In this document: positions 28,101 through 43,100 of the stretch, one piece after another
Numbering within the stretch: position 1 is the first letter of the stretch
How the letters are laid out: each line of letters starts with the position of its first letter
From: Patella vulgata
Taxonomy: Eukaryota; Mollusca; Gastropoda; Patellidae
Assembly: GCF_932274485.2 (NCBI RefSeq)
Contig: NC_065882.2
Span: 60,363,431 to 60,427,430, forward strand
Reading direction: 5' to 3'
DNA: 64,000 nucleotides
Notes under the pieces: model-generated
What the model saw: the letters and a program-made list of their open reading frames with translations, nothing else
Database searches by the model: none
What the model was told of the DNA's origin: nothing
Made by a program: the position numbers and the translations under genes

Positions 28101-31100
28101 AAGCAAAACGCAATCACACTTAAAGACCGCAAATAGTATAAATTCAATAATAATGAACATAACAGATTGTTAATAGTTTATGAAACATTTCAGACAAAGT
28201 ACGAATAGTAATAATTATAACAAATGTGAAACATGTACATGTTATACATATTTAAAATCAGCGAAACTTAAAATGTGTGTTTATATCCCAAAGACCTCGG
28301 TTCCTTTCGATATTGAAATGCATCGGACCGTAACTTCGTGAATTATTGACCCTGCGTGTACGAAAAATCATGTTTTGAGCTTGTGGAGCCTCTAGAGGTC
28401 ACAATTTTTATTTGATTTTCAAAAACATTTATATATCACCATTACTCGATAATTCAAATTGTGGTTGAATTCAAATTTCATGAAAATCAAACAGAAACTT
28501 TCTTTGTACATAGTTCACTATACCCACCCTTATGTCTTCCCACCCCTTTGATGGTTTCCAAATGATTATCTCTGATTGTATATAGATGTTTGTCTTTGTT
28601 CCATATTTTGTATATATATATCCTCATTGCACTATGATGGTCATTCTTTGCTTGAGATAGACGGGAGAACCCTCGTCGAAACGTCGATGTAATAAACCCT
28701 TCAAGTAACTTGTATTCCATATAATTGTGTCATGTGTTATTCTCATCCAGTTACTAAATGCCACTTAAACAATTTAAATCGAAACTTCTCGTAAAATATT
28801 GCAAAAGCATGCAATATGAAGGTTGGGGACCATCTAGAGGTCACACTTTTTATCCGATTTTGATGAAACTTAAAATGTATGTTTTTATCCTAAAGTTCTA
28901 AAATTCACATTGGATTAATTAGGAAATACACTTGTAGTACATAACAGAGTTATATTTGTTTTACAGCGTAGTTTACAAGGTGAGGGTTATATCATGTATA
29001 TTCACTAAGGGTTATTTGTGAATGCACTTATAATACACTGTAGACTGGACAATATTCATGTTATAATCCACATATTATAAACGTAATTTTCTGGATTATG
29101 ACACCTGACTGTACGAAGAGTTACGTTTATAGCGTGTGGACCCTCTAGAGGTCACAATTTGTATTTGGTTTTAAAAATCGTTCAAATCTATTCCCATTAC
29201 ATCATAGCTATAGTCAAAAGGGAAACTCTCCTTTACGCTAATAGTGGAAACGCATATCATACGTATAAGGGTAGTGGAAACTTAAAATGTGTCAAGGATC
29301 AAAAGATTTTGGATGGGTTCGATTTTGGTGTGCCTGAGACCTTTATGCCCCTGCCTTTAACGCAAAATGTGAAATATGTACAAAGTTTGTGGACACCCCA
29401 AAATGCACTCCTTTGTTCAATACACTCCTTTGTTCACAGTGTGTGGACCCTCTTGAGGCCACAATTTCTGTCTGATATAAATGAAGCTTAAAACATGATT
29501 AAGCATCAAAAGATCTTAGATGGAATATATGCTAAGGATCTAATGATCACGGGTGTGTTTGACTTTTTGTGTGTATTGGAAAATGTGGGCGTATCTTGCA
29601 TGGCAACCGTTTGTTTAGGAATATAATCCGCCTGGAACTAGGACGCACATCAACTCCAATTACTAAATGATTAACACGTTTATAAACCAGCAATCATAGA
29701 GATTATATTTATATAAATAATATATTATTAATTAGGATGATACGAGTCAGTATTAGAGATCGATAAATAAGCTAGTTGATTAACATCACAAGATTTATCT
29801 ATCAACCCGTTTATTCATCCATACTGCCTTCATTAATATGTAAATAATAAATATCTTACAATATGCACATTTAATCAAAACATAGGACCCGAGTGTGGTT
29901 GTCGTATCCAACATATAATATGAAAAAAAATAAAACAAAAAAAAACCCCAAAACAGAATTTGTAATTGATTTTTTCTTATGTTTCTTTTAGCGAAAACGA
30001 TATGATTCCTGGCCCATGCTGTTTGACTCGCGTAATAAATAATCAGTTGTCTATGATTTCTATTGTATATGTAATCTGAGGTTTTGATATTAATGATCTC
30101 GATCAGCTAATTTGACATATATATTATGGCACTTAAATTAATGAACCATATTACCTAGGGCAGACGAGCGTACGGTTTCGCTCGATTGCGCCGATTTTTA
30201 AAATCGCTGGAAGACGATTCTGCTCGGCGAACCATCTAGCATGTTAGATATTTTCGCCCGAATATTTTACGCCAGCGATCGATTCACCGGCATATCCGCT
30301 CGTCTGCCCGTGTCCAGCGTATATTGTCGGGCGAATCATTTTCATAAGCCAAGCGTGGAGTCTGACCAACGAAGAAGAATTGGTGATTCTATGGTCAGAA
30401 AGGCCCTGTCCGTTTAACGTCACGATTCCAGAGTTTTAAGTGTAGTTTAATGGTCGAGACAAGTAATATAATTGATATCGCACGATACCATTAAACAACT
30501 TAAAATACAGACACTATCCAGCACGTGCATTTCAATGGAATACGTCACGTGGGTCAAATATTGCAACTAGTATAAATAATGTACGCTTGGCACATTGCCC
30601 GTAGCATTATTTAAAACAATTGTACGCCAAAATCAAAGGATGAAATCACATCTGCATTTAAATAGCAAATAAATAGCAATACGTTTTAGGTGATTCGCCG
30701 TTTTGTGCAAGTAATTAACTCGCAGAGTGGCGCACACTCTTGAGACGATCGCTACGTGTGCCCGCTGGTGATCCGCCGTAAAAACACGCTGGCGAATTTC
30801 AATCACCGCGATTAGGCGAAAAAATATACCCGTCTGCCCATAGCTTACGTTTACCGTGTCCTATTACTACGCAGTTTACTGCTCTAGTTCAATGCATACC
30901 AATAGTTGAAACCGTATTGAATACAGCATAATCTCCAGTCACGATATAGGTCACACGTGTTGTAATATTGATTTCATCTGTGGATATTAGTTAACCTCAT
31001 GTATATGTATATTGTTCACTAAATGATAACCAAGTTCTATTTTCCGGATATTGGAATATATAATTCATTTAAGAGCTATTGCCGTTGTCATTCCAGGCCC

Positions 31101-34100
31101 AAAGGTTAATCACATTCCTAGTCTTGCGTTTAGTCCAATTTTCTCGGCATAATATTGTTATGTTGGTGTTGACAGGTGCATATGAACATACGCATATGAT
31201 CTGCGATTAGCATAACAAAAGTCTAAATAAAAACCTTTTCGCGTTTCACCTAGTTTTAAAAAAAAAGAATATAATAGCCCAGTGACATCGAAATGAAATT
31301 GAATGGTACATGAAATGTTGGGGTTTTAATGGTTGATGACAAGAGATTTAAGTAAACGTGAATAAGTAAAAATGTATCAATTAGAATAACAATATTACAA
31401 ACACGGAAGAGCAATGGGTAATACCCAAAAAATATTATCGGGAAATACATCGACTCAAGGCATTATGAAGACTAACTTGAAAACTGGAATGAAAGAGCTC
31501 TGCAGTTCTAGAATCTAAGTATATCAAGTATAAAATGTCAACGAGGATTTGTTTCACTAGGGGGGTTGGATGGCTGAATGGTTAGCGAGCGCGCGCTGTA
31601 TCATAAAGTCTGTCATTGAGTCGACTGGCGTGGTTTCGAATCCCCGGTTGTACGTGACAAGGAGTAGGGTCGCCTGTCCAACCTCGTGGGTTTTCTCCGG
31701 GTCCTCCGGTTTCCTCCCACTGCTAAAGACCCCTACGCGCAAGCGAATTATTGAAATAAAATTAAACCATATGTTAGTCCCGAAATGACCTAGTTTGTGT
31801 CGAGTGGACGTTAAACCCCATTTCTCTCTCTCTTGTTTCACTAACTCAGATGTTTTGTATTTATCTAATTTTGTGTTATATAAATGGTAAGTGACGCGTG
31901 GTAAGCGAAACACGCATGAAAGTCCACAGACTGTTACACAAATTGTTTACTTTAAATTTATGGATTGTCCTTTTTTTTCATATCTGAAATGGGGTTATAT
32001 TATGTCCAGATTTAGTGCTAAATAGCGGCGAGATCATAAGCCCCTTTCAGATATTACCAGTTATTGTTTTCTAATATTGAATGACATTTATGGGATCAAT
32101 TGTACCTAATGATTCAGGAACGTTCCTTTGTCCCTGTCTGACACCCCAGATTGTATATTGATGTTTTCAATTCTTCTATTGTTTCTAAGAGTAATATATA
32201 AAAATTGTCAAAGATCGGTGTTGTTTTTAGTTATAATTTTGTATTCGATCTTAAATCAGTTATTCAATAACAGCGTTAGTTTTTGGTCTAATTTTGGAAA
32301 ATAAATTCAATATCTTGAAATTTCTAATTGATAAGCTGTCATTTTAAGAATTGTTATTATACCGATTGCCTTGTGGAACCTCCCATCTTACCGAGATTCA
32401 TAAAGGTGATGAAATGTTATGGAAGTTGATTCTAGTTCATTTGAATCAATCAATCATATAAAGTGCTATATGAAAGCTTTTAACCTGAATTTTTTATTTT
32501 GCTTGTAGTGGAATACCTTGGTAGACCAATCTGTTGGTGGCCCGTTTCCTCGAACTATATATAGTATTTCCAATACCTATACATTCATCCTAATACAACG
32601 TTTTATTTTCTTTTGTAATTAAAAAGACCATTTCATCTTTGCTACTTTATTATGTAACACTCTTAACAGTTCTACACAGTTCTACATTATATCTGGAATT
32701 TGGATAGTTTTACTGGTTTTAGAAACAGAATATTGTGGTTTGAAATAAACCCCCCTGATTCTTTTCTAAATGGGCTTCGTACGTCAGAATGTATAGTTAG
32801 CGGTCATAAACCGGAAGCTTACTGAACAGCATTAGGTATTCAGGTAATGAAACGTGTCAGCTCTGCGTCCGCTCTTGACTATCTATCTTTGTTGATAGAA
32901 AGCTTAGTGAAAGTAATAAAGTGCTACTTCGTTTGTACCGAATGTAATCAATACCGTGCTGTTTATGGAGCGGAGTTCATGCCGCATGGCATAATTTTGA
33001 CCCCTAATGAGTATGCTAATATACTTATTTCAGTGCATGTAACTGACTAAACCTTTATTAAAACAGACTGTCGGCAATCTGTTTTCGTAAAGAAGGTGTT
33101 TTTTGAAATTAATTAATATGGTGGCTGATAGTGACCATGTAAAATCTCCCCATTTTAATTTATAACCAAACAACACGACATTAAGATAGTATGAGGGCGA
33201 ATACTAACAAATTCATTACATCATGCTAGACGCTGAATAAAATTATATAGAGGATACTAGTACAAAATTAACACAAGTGAATGGTTGTTCTTTTCTCACT
33301 CAGAATGATGAAATATTTTACGTACAAAATTAAATTATTCCCTATATTATGCAAGTAATCAACAAATACAACAGTAGAACAAAAGTTGGTTAACTATGTT
33401 TATTCATCGAATGAGAAGCTATGTTCTAGAATCATTCGTCTCGCCTTTTCGCTAACTGAAGCAGTAGTAGCGGCTATCTTTGGAGAGTATTCCACAAACC
33501 CAGTATATAAGCACAAACGTACAACAGTTAAATAGCTTTGTAAAAGAATGTATTGGCATTCTCTAGCCGTGTTTCACTCGAACAAATAAAAGGACAAAGG
33601 AAACATTTTGAGTAACTACGCGTTATTATTAATACTGTTTCAATGTTGAAATGCGCAATATTTCTACCCAGTTCACCGATTGGTTTTAGGTTCATATTTA
33701 TTTCCTGTCCTGTTAAATAAACATCATTGATACCAGTCTGTAATTGATTCCTAAGTTATAGACTTCGAAACATTAAAACATATAAAAGGGCGAAGATTGG
33801 TGGTAACTGCTGAACTTTAAGTTGATGAGAATCACCTAGAACGTTACGGCGATAATCTAAATATTAAGGCCATCTGCAGATTTCGTCATGGTCACCAGAT
33901 GTAAGCAGGGCTAGTGCTTACCCTAACCCAACACCTAGCCCTAACCCTAAACGAAATCCTCGGCAGAAATCACATGTCCTAACCCTGTTCACACCTCGTA
34001 ACGTTGACGAAATTTGCAGGTGGCTTTAATATTTAGATCTGAACGGTGATGTTCACATTGTAGAATTGCGCCAATTTTCAGTTATCCAGGCCTTTATCAC

Positions 34101-37100
34101 ATTAGTTGTGACGCCAACTGAAGAATATATGACATTGTATATTATAGAGGCGAGTCATTCCCCGAACCAAATCTCCCAAACAGCTCTCCCGCAACTACTT
34201 CTAACACAATACCGTACGATGTTCTGAAAGATTTTGGTCCGATTTAAGGCTTCTCCGCCTACCAAAAATACTTTACTGGCGTCTGTAAAATGTTTCATTA
34301 AAAAATACCCCCCCCCCCCAAATTAATCAGTATCTAATTTTTTTTAACAACATCATTTATATATTTTTTTTATTCAACTTCTTGCATGATGCAACAATGT
34401 GTTCGCCATACTATGTATTTATGTCAATAACGCAATGTTAGGACTGAAATAGCGCCATTTGTCACCACGATGGGAGTTAAAATTTTGTAGTTTTCATCGC
34501 GTCTTGTAATATTTGCGAAATGTAGAAACTAAACAGCTGGGCGGTAATATGCTTTAAAATAAGCAATACGATAGTAAATTAAAAGTAATAATGGAAACAG
34601 AACAAAGTACAAATTTCAAGCCACATTTTACTAAATTAAGTAAGACGTTACATGCATTGAAGTAACCTTATTATTAGCACGAACATTACAATTACAGGTT
34701 TTGGCGTTATAATTATGACGCGAATTCCAATCCATACTTGTTAGCAGTTTAATTAAATAAATTCCAGCTTGATTTTAGAACTACAGTGGTTATGTCACAT
34801 ATTATAAATACGACAAAAGCGTACATTATTTGTACCTATCAGAGCTGTATAAATTAAGGGACACAGTTTTAATAATGGCTTTAGCAAACCAGGAGTGGGC
34901 CACGTATTCCAGTTAGGGTGTTTTATATAAATTAAATTTTATTCCAGTTCAGTCACCTTTCAACCGTAATCGAGTACCCTATGCTCTATATTTATCCCAT
35001 TCCCAAAATATATGACAGCTTTAAACAATCGTGTCGCGCAGTATCGCTTTATGTTATAAACCCAAACCAAGGAATCATGAAAAATGGTTGTATTCTTGAA
35101 AACGTCTCAGACTGTAGGTCTGTAAATTGAGCTAACCTTCTGAACTCTGATCCATGTGCATTACTTGTTGAAGTTGAAATAAGCGACGATTGACAAGTTA
35201 ATTAATATGGCGGATTTGGTGTCAGATAGATTATCGGTGACAAGTGATACGCTGTTCACACCAATTTAAGCTCCTCTACATTATTCATATGATGTTATTC
35301 TATCTATTTCTAGATATCAGTAACTGATATTCTCAATAACAACTACTATATTAACTTATATTGTGAGCTATATATAGATTTATATATGACATCAAAGACA
35401 TAAAGCGGTCAGTTTTCACTAATTAGTAGGATTATAGGCCCACCGATAGAGACACATCCCAATCATATATCTTCAAGGGTTAAATTCGACCTTTTCTCCT
35501 AAACCGATTGATTGTTGTCATCAGCTACTCAACATGTGACTTACTTAATCCGGCTTGTTGAAACAAGACAGGCCATTATTATTCCATAGACACCCATGAA
35601 GCGAGAGCCAGAAGCACATTTTGACTCGTCACCAAAGCAATATTTTACATATTGTCACATTTACGGCGCTGGTTACAGGGTGGGGGGTGCGCTAGACATA
35701 AAAATTGACTTTTTATCAGGCCTAATTTTTCAAAAATGAGAGCTCACCCACTTTAAATCCTTTAAAAAATTCCCTGATTTGTTATCAATACCTAACCAAA
35801 AAAAACAACCCCATTATTTTGGCGTGCATCGCTGCAATGCACCGCCCCTTGGTCCATGATTATTTGCTATACAATCCCTTGATTATAGCCATGTATTCAT
35901 TTATATGAATGTGCATGGTTAGATTGTTTCTCTGTTAGATATATAATTCAGATTAAGTATCAGTGCTGCTTTTGGCATAAGTATTAAACCGATTCCCAAG
36001 GGATCCTCCATAATGTGTTGATGACTGACGAAGACAGACGACTTATAAATATTCACAAGACGTGCTCATAAAATCAATGCAATACTTTCTTTATGGGAAA
36101 AATGTTTGTCTAAACCATTTTTCTCTACACAATACTCAAATTCTTTTCAGACAAAAAACAAAAGGTTTTCTTCATGTGTATCTTATCCTCAACGAGTTCA
36201 TTAGATGAAACTTGTATTGACCATTGTCCCGGCTCTGTATTCCATACATGAAGAACGACCCTAGAACATAAAAACTCTTAAAACATATTGTGAATTTATT
36301 GTGTAAGTTGTTAAGAAATTTATTTACTAATAATTTGTTCAATTGCTATCGATTATATATTTAATTCTTTAGTTTTCAGTTTTAATGAGCTTATATAATT
36401 GTCATAAATCACCTATTCTTCCCCCATTTTGCAAAATAATTAACAAAAAAAAATCTTCACAAAAATTTCCAATCTTATAGAAAGTATACATCCTATAATT
36501 CCAGATCTTAGTACCTTTAAATCTAATGAATTAACAAATCCACGCTTATTTGTGAGTGTGACGGTGATACGATGAGTCAAATCATGAATCAGCTGAGAAA
36601 TGGATGCAGATCTAAGATTAACAGTATATCATTTTCAATGCAAACTCGTCCCATCCGGAATTGTGTCTTCATTGTTCTAAGTGATCAATCTGTTAGCTTG
36701 TATTTATATTTGATGTATTTATTTTAAAAACAAAAGTCTAGATACCAATTTTAGAATGAACCCGAAGATATACACTAAAGACACAATGTGCCTGGATTAG
36801 AAGACGTCCAGGCCATTTAAAACCACAGTTCGCGTGTCCAAAAAGTATACTGAAATATATAGCAATTTAAAGTTCCGACCACTTCGCACTAAAGTGAAGA
36901 ATAACGCGTTTCTAACCATGAAATTTGGTCATGAAGGGATGAACCCTATATATATATATATTCAGCGACCTTCTGTTACGGAGCCACCCCAGCGCCTCTT
37001 TACCGACATCCTTGCTAGCTTGATAAAGATTATTCGTTTTCAAATTTGGTGTGAAGCATAGGACCATTAGAGGATTATCCCAATTGATTGTCCAATTTAT

Positions 37101-40100
37101 TGTGAGGAATTGGGATCAGAGAGGTTGAACCCTGTTGAATTTATGTTCTATTATGTTTATAGAAACGCTTGTGAACACGATAGATAGGTTGAGATTAGAT
37201 TTTTTTAAAAATTGTACCATATAAAGTTTGGTCAATATCTAAGTTTTCCTTTCGGATAAGCCTCTGTGTCTATGGATAAAATGTTTTCGAGAGATAGCTG
37301 CTGTGTTGGAGTATTTCAACGTTTTGCATGGCTATCTTTGTTAAATTTAGATAAAGAAAATGATTATTCGCCTTCCGGGAATTAAATGAATAGTTCTTGT
37401 GGTGTAAATCTGTATTGAAATGAGTATACTTAAGAAATCACGGGAAATAATGGAATTAAAGTTAATTTATTTCATCTAAATCATGTGTTAGATACACTTA
37501 CCTCAGATTCCAAAATGTCATGATGTGCTTGGAGGAAAATGTTCAATGTGGTATTTGGGCTATCAGGTTGTACTTCGGTGTCTCCACGACGGATGAATTG
37601 CTATTCAATATGACTTGTGTAACAGATTATATCGACCTAAATAGAACCGTATTCATTAGACCTTCATGTTGTATGGGTTGGTGTTTTGCTTTAATTAAAA
37701 CGGGAGAACTGCTAAAACATTTTAAAACATTTTGGGTTTTTTTTGGGTTGAAGTGTTATATCATTTTAGAATCCCATTAAATATCTAAAATTGAACACAA
37801 AATTGCACATTTTATTTAGAATATATAGAAGGACTTTTAGTTTATACAGCTTTTTTTATTGTATGTGAGTTGACAAAGAAATCTTATCTTATTATAAATA
37901 ATTGTTGATCCGGTGTATTGTATAGCTGCTAGATCTTCTTAAACTTTGTATACGCTTTTCTTAACACAGCAACAATACATTGTTTCGATTTCCTACTTCC
38001 TTGGGAATTTTAACATGCAAGTTCGGTCAGTGCGATCCTTTTACGAGGTGACTTTAGTAATATTTTTTTACAGGGTCACCAAGAACTTAGACAAGGGCTG
38101 GGACTTGTTCGGATTTGCTTTTAATAAACGTCAATTAAGAGTAAGGCAATATTCTTTCAGTGATGGCCATCACAAATTAAAATCGACCCAAACAACCGCA
38201 TTTTATGTCTCAGAGGTGTTCCCAATTATATACTTTAAATCGCTTGCCACATGAAAAATGACATAACGACAACTTTCGTTCTGCATAGAGGTTTTTTTAA
38301 AATCCCAAGACAACATGGGATTATTTTAAGTATAACCCTTTAAGACTTCAGCAAACCCCAATAGTATCGTAAAACGAGTTCTCAGATTGACTAGAGATTT
38401 TTTGATTAGATGTTATCGGTGCATTCACCCTATTTATAGAGTTGCATGTGTCTAGGGAATCATGGTGAGATACGAATGCCGTAAGAATAGATGTTATTTT
38501 CTGTCAGTTGAATTGTAGATTCACATCGTCTTGATTTCCAGTAACTTGTATACACATCTAAAAAAAGAAATGTTGAAACTCCGTAAATTATTTCACCGGA
38601 AATGGAAATGCAGAACATTGCGATTTTCCGAAGTTTGTTATTTGTGAAGAATAATGCATTTGACCCTGTACCTTTTACAAAATCAAGCACATCATGTACA
38701 TCGAAAGATTAACGGTTTTAACATAAATTACCCTAGGCAATAATTAAGATGAGTAGTTAGGCTTCATTGCCGAATTGTTGTTTCGTAGGACGCCATTCTA
38801 TGTAGTCAGACACCCAAAAGCAATACTTGTCTGCCATGATTCAATGTAATATTAATATTACATTATACAAAATTAGGCTGGAAATCTTGCCTGAGGCTTG
38901 TCTATCATTTTCGTTGAGACTTCAGATTATAACTTCGTTTCATCCCAACGTAATAATATATAATTTTACCAACAATAAAAAAAGAATTTGATCAATAATT
39001 TTTAGGTCGAGTCGAACTGCGAATTGTAATCAATGTGGCGATATGGTAGTATTTAGCTTCCAGGGGTATGTACTTTACACACATCGGTGTGGACTTTCGT
39101 TTTCATGGCAGCACAAACTTCATCAAATGTAATTAACCTAGTTGATGATGTATTTTTTCTTGCTGTGTTTTATCGCATTGTCTTTGTAGTGTTCAAACGG
39201 ATACCCCTCCCCCTATCGTCTCATTTTACAACCCGTCTATGATGTTTTTCTTAGACAAAAGACATTATTAGTTTAATAAATTGGTTATATAATGAATGAA
39301 TGTAAACTGTCATCAAATAAATGTTATTCAATATTAGCTGAATTTAAGCCTTATCTAAATCTGACTTGAGTGCATAATATTAGGGGCCTGCAGACGAATT
39401 TCTGTTTTGTGACGAAATATTCTTGTCATACTTATGACTTTATTATTTTATTGTTGTATGTTAATTCTGGTATTTATGTCTGGAATATTTATATATTTCA
39501 GTCAATCATAATCTGCATAATAATCAATATCATCTTATTATCACAACAACATTATGAGAGATTTCTGAGTATTATCTATGTAGTCAACTGTTTTGAACGT
39601 CTCCGCTGATATGTCCAGAAATCGCCTGTTATGTTTACATGCTGCTGGAGATGCACTGACGCTATTGCCCCGCGTTTACCTAGTCTTCATTATTGACGTA
39701 TATTATGTCATGTCAGATAAATGGAAAGAGATGAGACAAGAATTAAACAGTAAACATCTACAACATTCTTCCTAGGAAGACATTTTGCATGAGACTTATC
39801 TATGAGAACAAGCGGAACAGGGTTACTTGATATTCGAGACTACCATTTCCTGGAAGTTTGAACCAAATTTAGGAATGCTTATACATAAAACGAAGGGAAA
39901 TCAAGCAAATAAAGTACACATGGTACTAAGTCAATAATTAAAGGAAATACCGTCGTCTGAAGAGACGTTTTAAGAGAGCTGAAAATCCACCGTTAACCAT
40001 TCGATCAGTAACAATAACGGATCTCGTGTATTTACGTAACATCTAGAACTTGCGCGTAGACATTACGAATACACGGATCAAATATAGCAAATGTAATTTC

Positions 40101-43100
40101 TTAAAAAACATGTTTAGAATCTGTTTAATAAGTTATATCATATACGCAAAAATAGATAGACGGTAATATTGTCCTTTAACTGTTTCATTCCCATCCGTCA
40201 ACATCAATATCATCTTTACTATTATCATAATAATCTACCTTAAAACTGTAATTATATTTGGTCTTTCCGGATCAGACATTTCTCTTTGATTTGTCAGACC
40301 ATAAGCTTTCAATAGAAGGGGGATTGTAATGTCAATCCTAGATTTTATTTTCTTACCGCTTATCCTCCAAAGCTCTTTTGTTTTAGTTACATATTACCAA
40401 TATAAGATCCTTATTATGACGTGTCTGACAGTGTGATTGTTTAGGGATTATACGTGAGCTACCGACTTTAAAAGTTACCGAAAGGCGAATTTAGGGCACT
40501 CTGCTATGCCTCCGTTAATCATATTTGTATAAGAATTGACCACATATACATATTTGACTCTTTTAAAAGGATAGGATTTATGTTAATGTCCGTTACAAAA
40601 TAGCCCCAGTCTACTATATTTCATCAAATGTATAAGAGCGAAATGGGGTTTAGCGTCTGTTCGACACGAACTAGGTATATACAGGTCACAATTCTATGGA
40701 ATTACTGCTTATAACTAAGCGACGTTTCGACTTGGCGTCTCTAGTCATTATCAAGCAATGATAAAATATGAAAATGTAACAAGACAATATATAGGCTACC
40801 TGTACACAACAATACTTGGTTAATGCTGACCAACTAGACACCCTTCTAATTTACCTGAAATAACATAAATTGATTAACCATGTCACTTAAAGCTGAACTC
40901 CGATTACAAAACTCCAGAAATAATTAAATAAAATAAAAATTTAACGCCCTAAACAATCGCCAAACTTGTTTTCAATTTGTACAACAAATATGGCGACTGC
41001 CCACCGCGTACAAAGACACATTGCACTACGTACATTGCCACTTTTAAATATGTTACTAATAGACTAAAACTTTTCGAAAAGTATCCTATATTGTAGGAAT
41101 ATGCAGGTGCAGTTTAAAAACCTTTATGTATGGCTGTCTCAGCCTCTTTAGAAGGTCTAAACATGTGTGTTATGAAATGTGTGAGCGTCCTACGTCACAG
41201 TGTGAAACTCGACACAGTGCTGGAAACAATGACAGTGCAAAATGGGGTAAAATACAAAACTTTACACAAATAGTACAAATAATAATTAATATTTATTTCA
41301 GTGTGTATTGTGTGTATACCAATGGCTGTGGGACAAGCTGTCTATAGTGTTTGGATATATGGGGAATTTATGTGCAAAATGACGGCGTTTTTACAAGGTA
41401 TGTCTTGGGTCTAAATATAAAGTTTATTTGGTAGCCATGATGACTAACAACGAGGTTACGGGCTGGAACCCGGTGTTCGCTGAAGACGTTTCTCGGAATT
41501 TTCCAATCTGATTTCCTCATGTTAGTGGTGCAGGCCTGGCAAAGAAAAGGTGTCTGGTTGTCGGGACGAAACCCCAAAAACACAACCTTGTGAAGAAAAC
41601 GAAAATTATCGGACTACACCTTCAATAAGTTATGAAATAATGTTTTGCCACTGTTCTTGGTAATTAGACATTCCCTTATTTCGCATTGGGTCATGAAAAC
41701 TCCCTGCAACATAGTTGTAATCATCATCAGATTTGAGGACGTGGATTAAGGCTATGTTGCACTTACACTTTAAATTTTTAATGGCGAAAGTGGGTTTTAT
41801 TCCATTGTTTTTACCTCCACATGTAAGGATCAAAACAGTCATAGGTTGACCTTTCAAATCATTTGTTGATGTTAATTCGTATTCTTACTATTTTGCAGGA
41901 GTGACTGTTTGTGCCAGCATCTTCACCATCGCCGTTCTCAGTCTGGATCGCCTTCTTGCCATTAGACATCCTATGATATTTAAGAGGGTGGCTAATTATA
42001 AAATAGCCGCGAAGATGATTTTGGTGATATGGATTTTATCGTGTGGTATAATGGCGCCATTAATAGTGTTTCGTAAAACACAAACATTGCCGATTAGTCC
42101 GAATGAAAGCTTATATTTCTGCCACGAGGATTGGCCGAGTCTTCGTGATCGCCAAATATATGACAGTTGCCTATTTGTTATTGTTTATGTTATACCCGGT
42201 GTAATGATTGCCATTAGTTACGGTCTGATTGGCCGACAGCTGTGGACAGAAGATGAAGATTTGAAACGATCAGAGTCTGAAATTGGTCGTGGAATGTCGC
42301 AAAAGATAATGGCGGGTCGGAAAAGAGTGGCAAAGATGTTGATTGCGTTGTCGGTATTGTTTGCTGTTTGTTGGTTGCCGTATTACATTGTGACTCTTTA
42401 TCTCGATTTCGAGACACACAGAACGAAAGATTACTTGGTGGTGTTACCATTTACCATATTTCTTGGGCATGCAAATAGTGCTCTAAATCCCATTCTATAT
42501 TTTTATACAAGTCAAAGTTTTAGAAAATATCTTATCAAATGGATCCAATGTAATAAATATACACAAAGACAAGAAACGCCAGTAAGTAGTCAAACAAAAT
42601 AAAGGGAGGCAACCATCCTAAGAAACTTTTAATATTTAGTCTAGACCGGATCTACATTTCTATATTCATATTATTCCTTTACGGATATGGATTGTTTTAT
42701 AAATTATACGTCGTTGTACAATCTAATACCCGTTCTGATCTTGGGTGTTACGGCAAGTCATACATTTATGATAATATATCAAAATCACATTTGCTGACAC
42801 GGTTTTCTTTGATTTAGATCTCTTTGATTTAAACAAAAAATTAAAAGTTTTTTAGATGTTATGTTTTTATTTGTTTTGTGGGGTTGCAGTCTGTCATCAC
42901 GTTAGTGCTGAGATACAGTAAACTAAACTTAGTAAACACGCAAATTTCTTGTTATCGCTAAAACAAACATGTAATAGTACATAACTTGTATCACAATTAA
43001 ATGAAATAACCCATCAGAGTACCGAATACGTTAATTTGACCGAAATAAAAAAAAATGTGTCCCTTTATTTAGGACTGAAGAATGTGGTTGGACTTTAAAC

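Larger units (their letters stand above)
24940..30150. other. Long GPCR intron with old repeat fragments
   Basis: No exon is supported. A repeat shared with 4880-5000 lies at 25640-25800. A (C)n(CA)n tract is at 26280. A SINE-like remnant is at about 26880-27150 on the minus strand. A fragment near 28640-28720 (CTCGTCGAAACGTCGATG) recalls the dispersed GACGTTTCGA-type repeat also seen near 40720. Confidence 0.4.

Noticed and set aside
31557-31913. 118-codon minus-strand open frame
   Set aside because: It lies within a full-length SINE; similar frames recur in the other SINE copies.
33915-33955. Telomere end
   Set aside because: Only a few imperfect CCCTAA units inside a small TIR element, with ordinary sequence on both sides.
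41126-41347. 73-codon open frame overlapping the shared GPCR exon
   Set aside because: It is in a different frame from the receptor exon and crosses the acceptor; a shadow frame.
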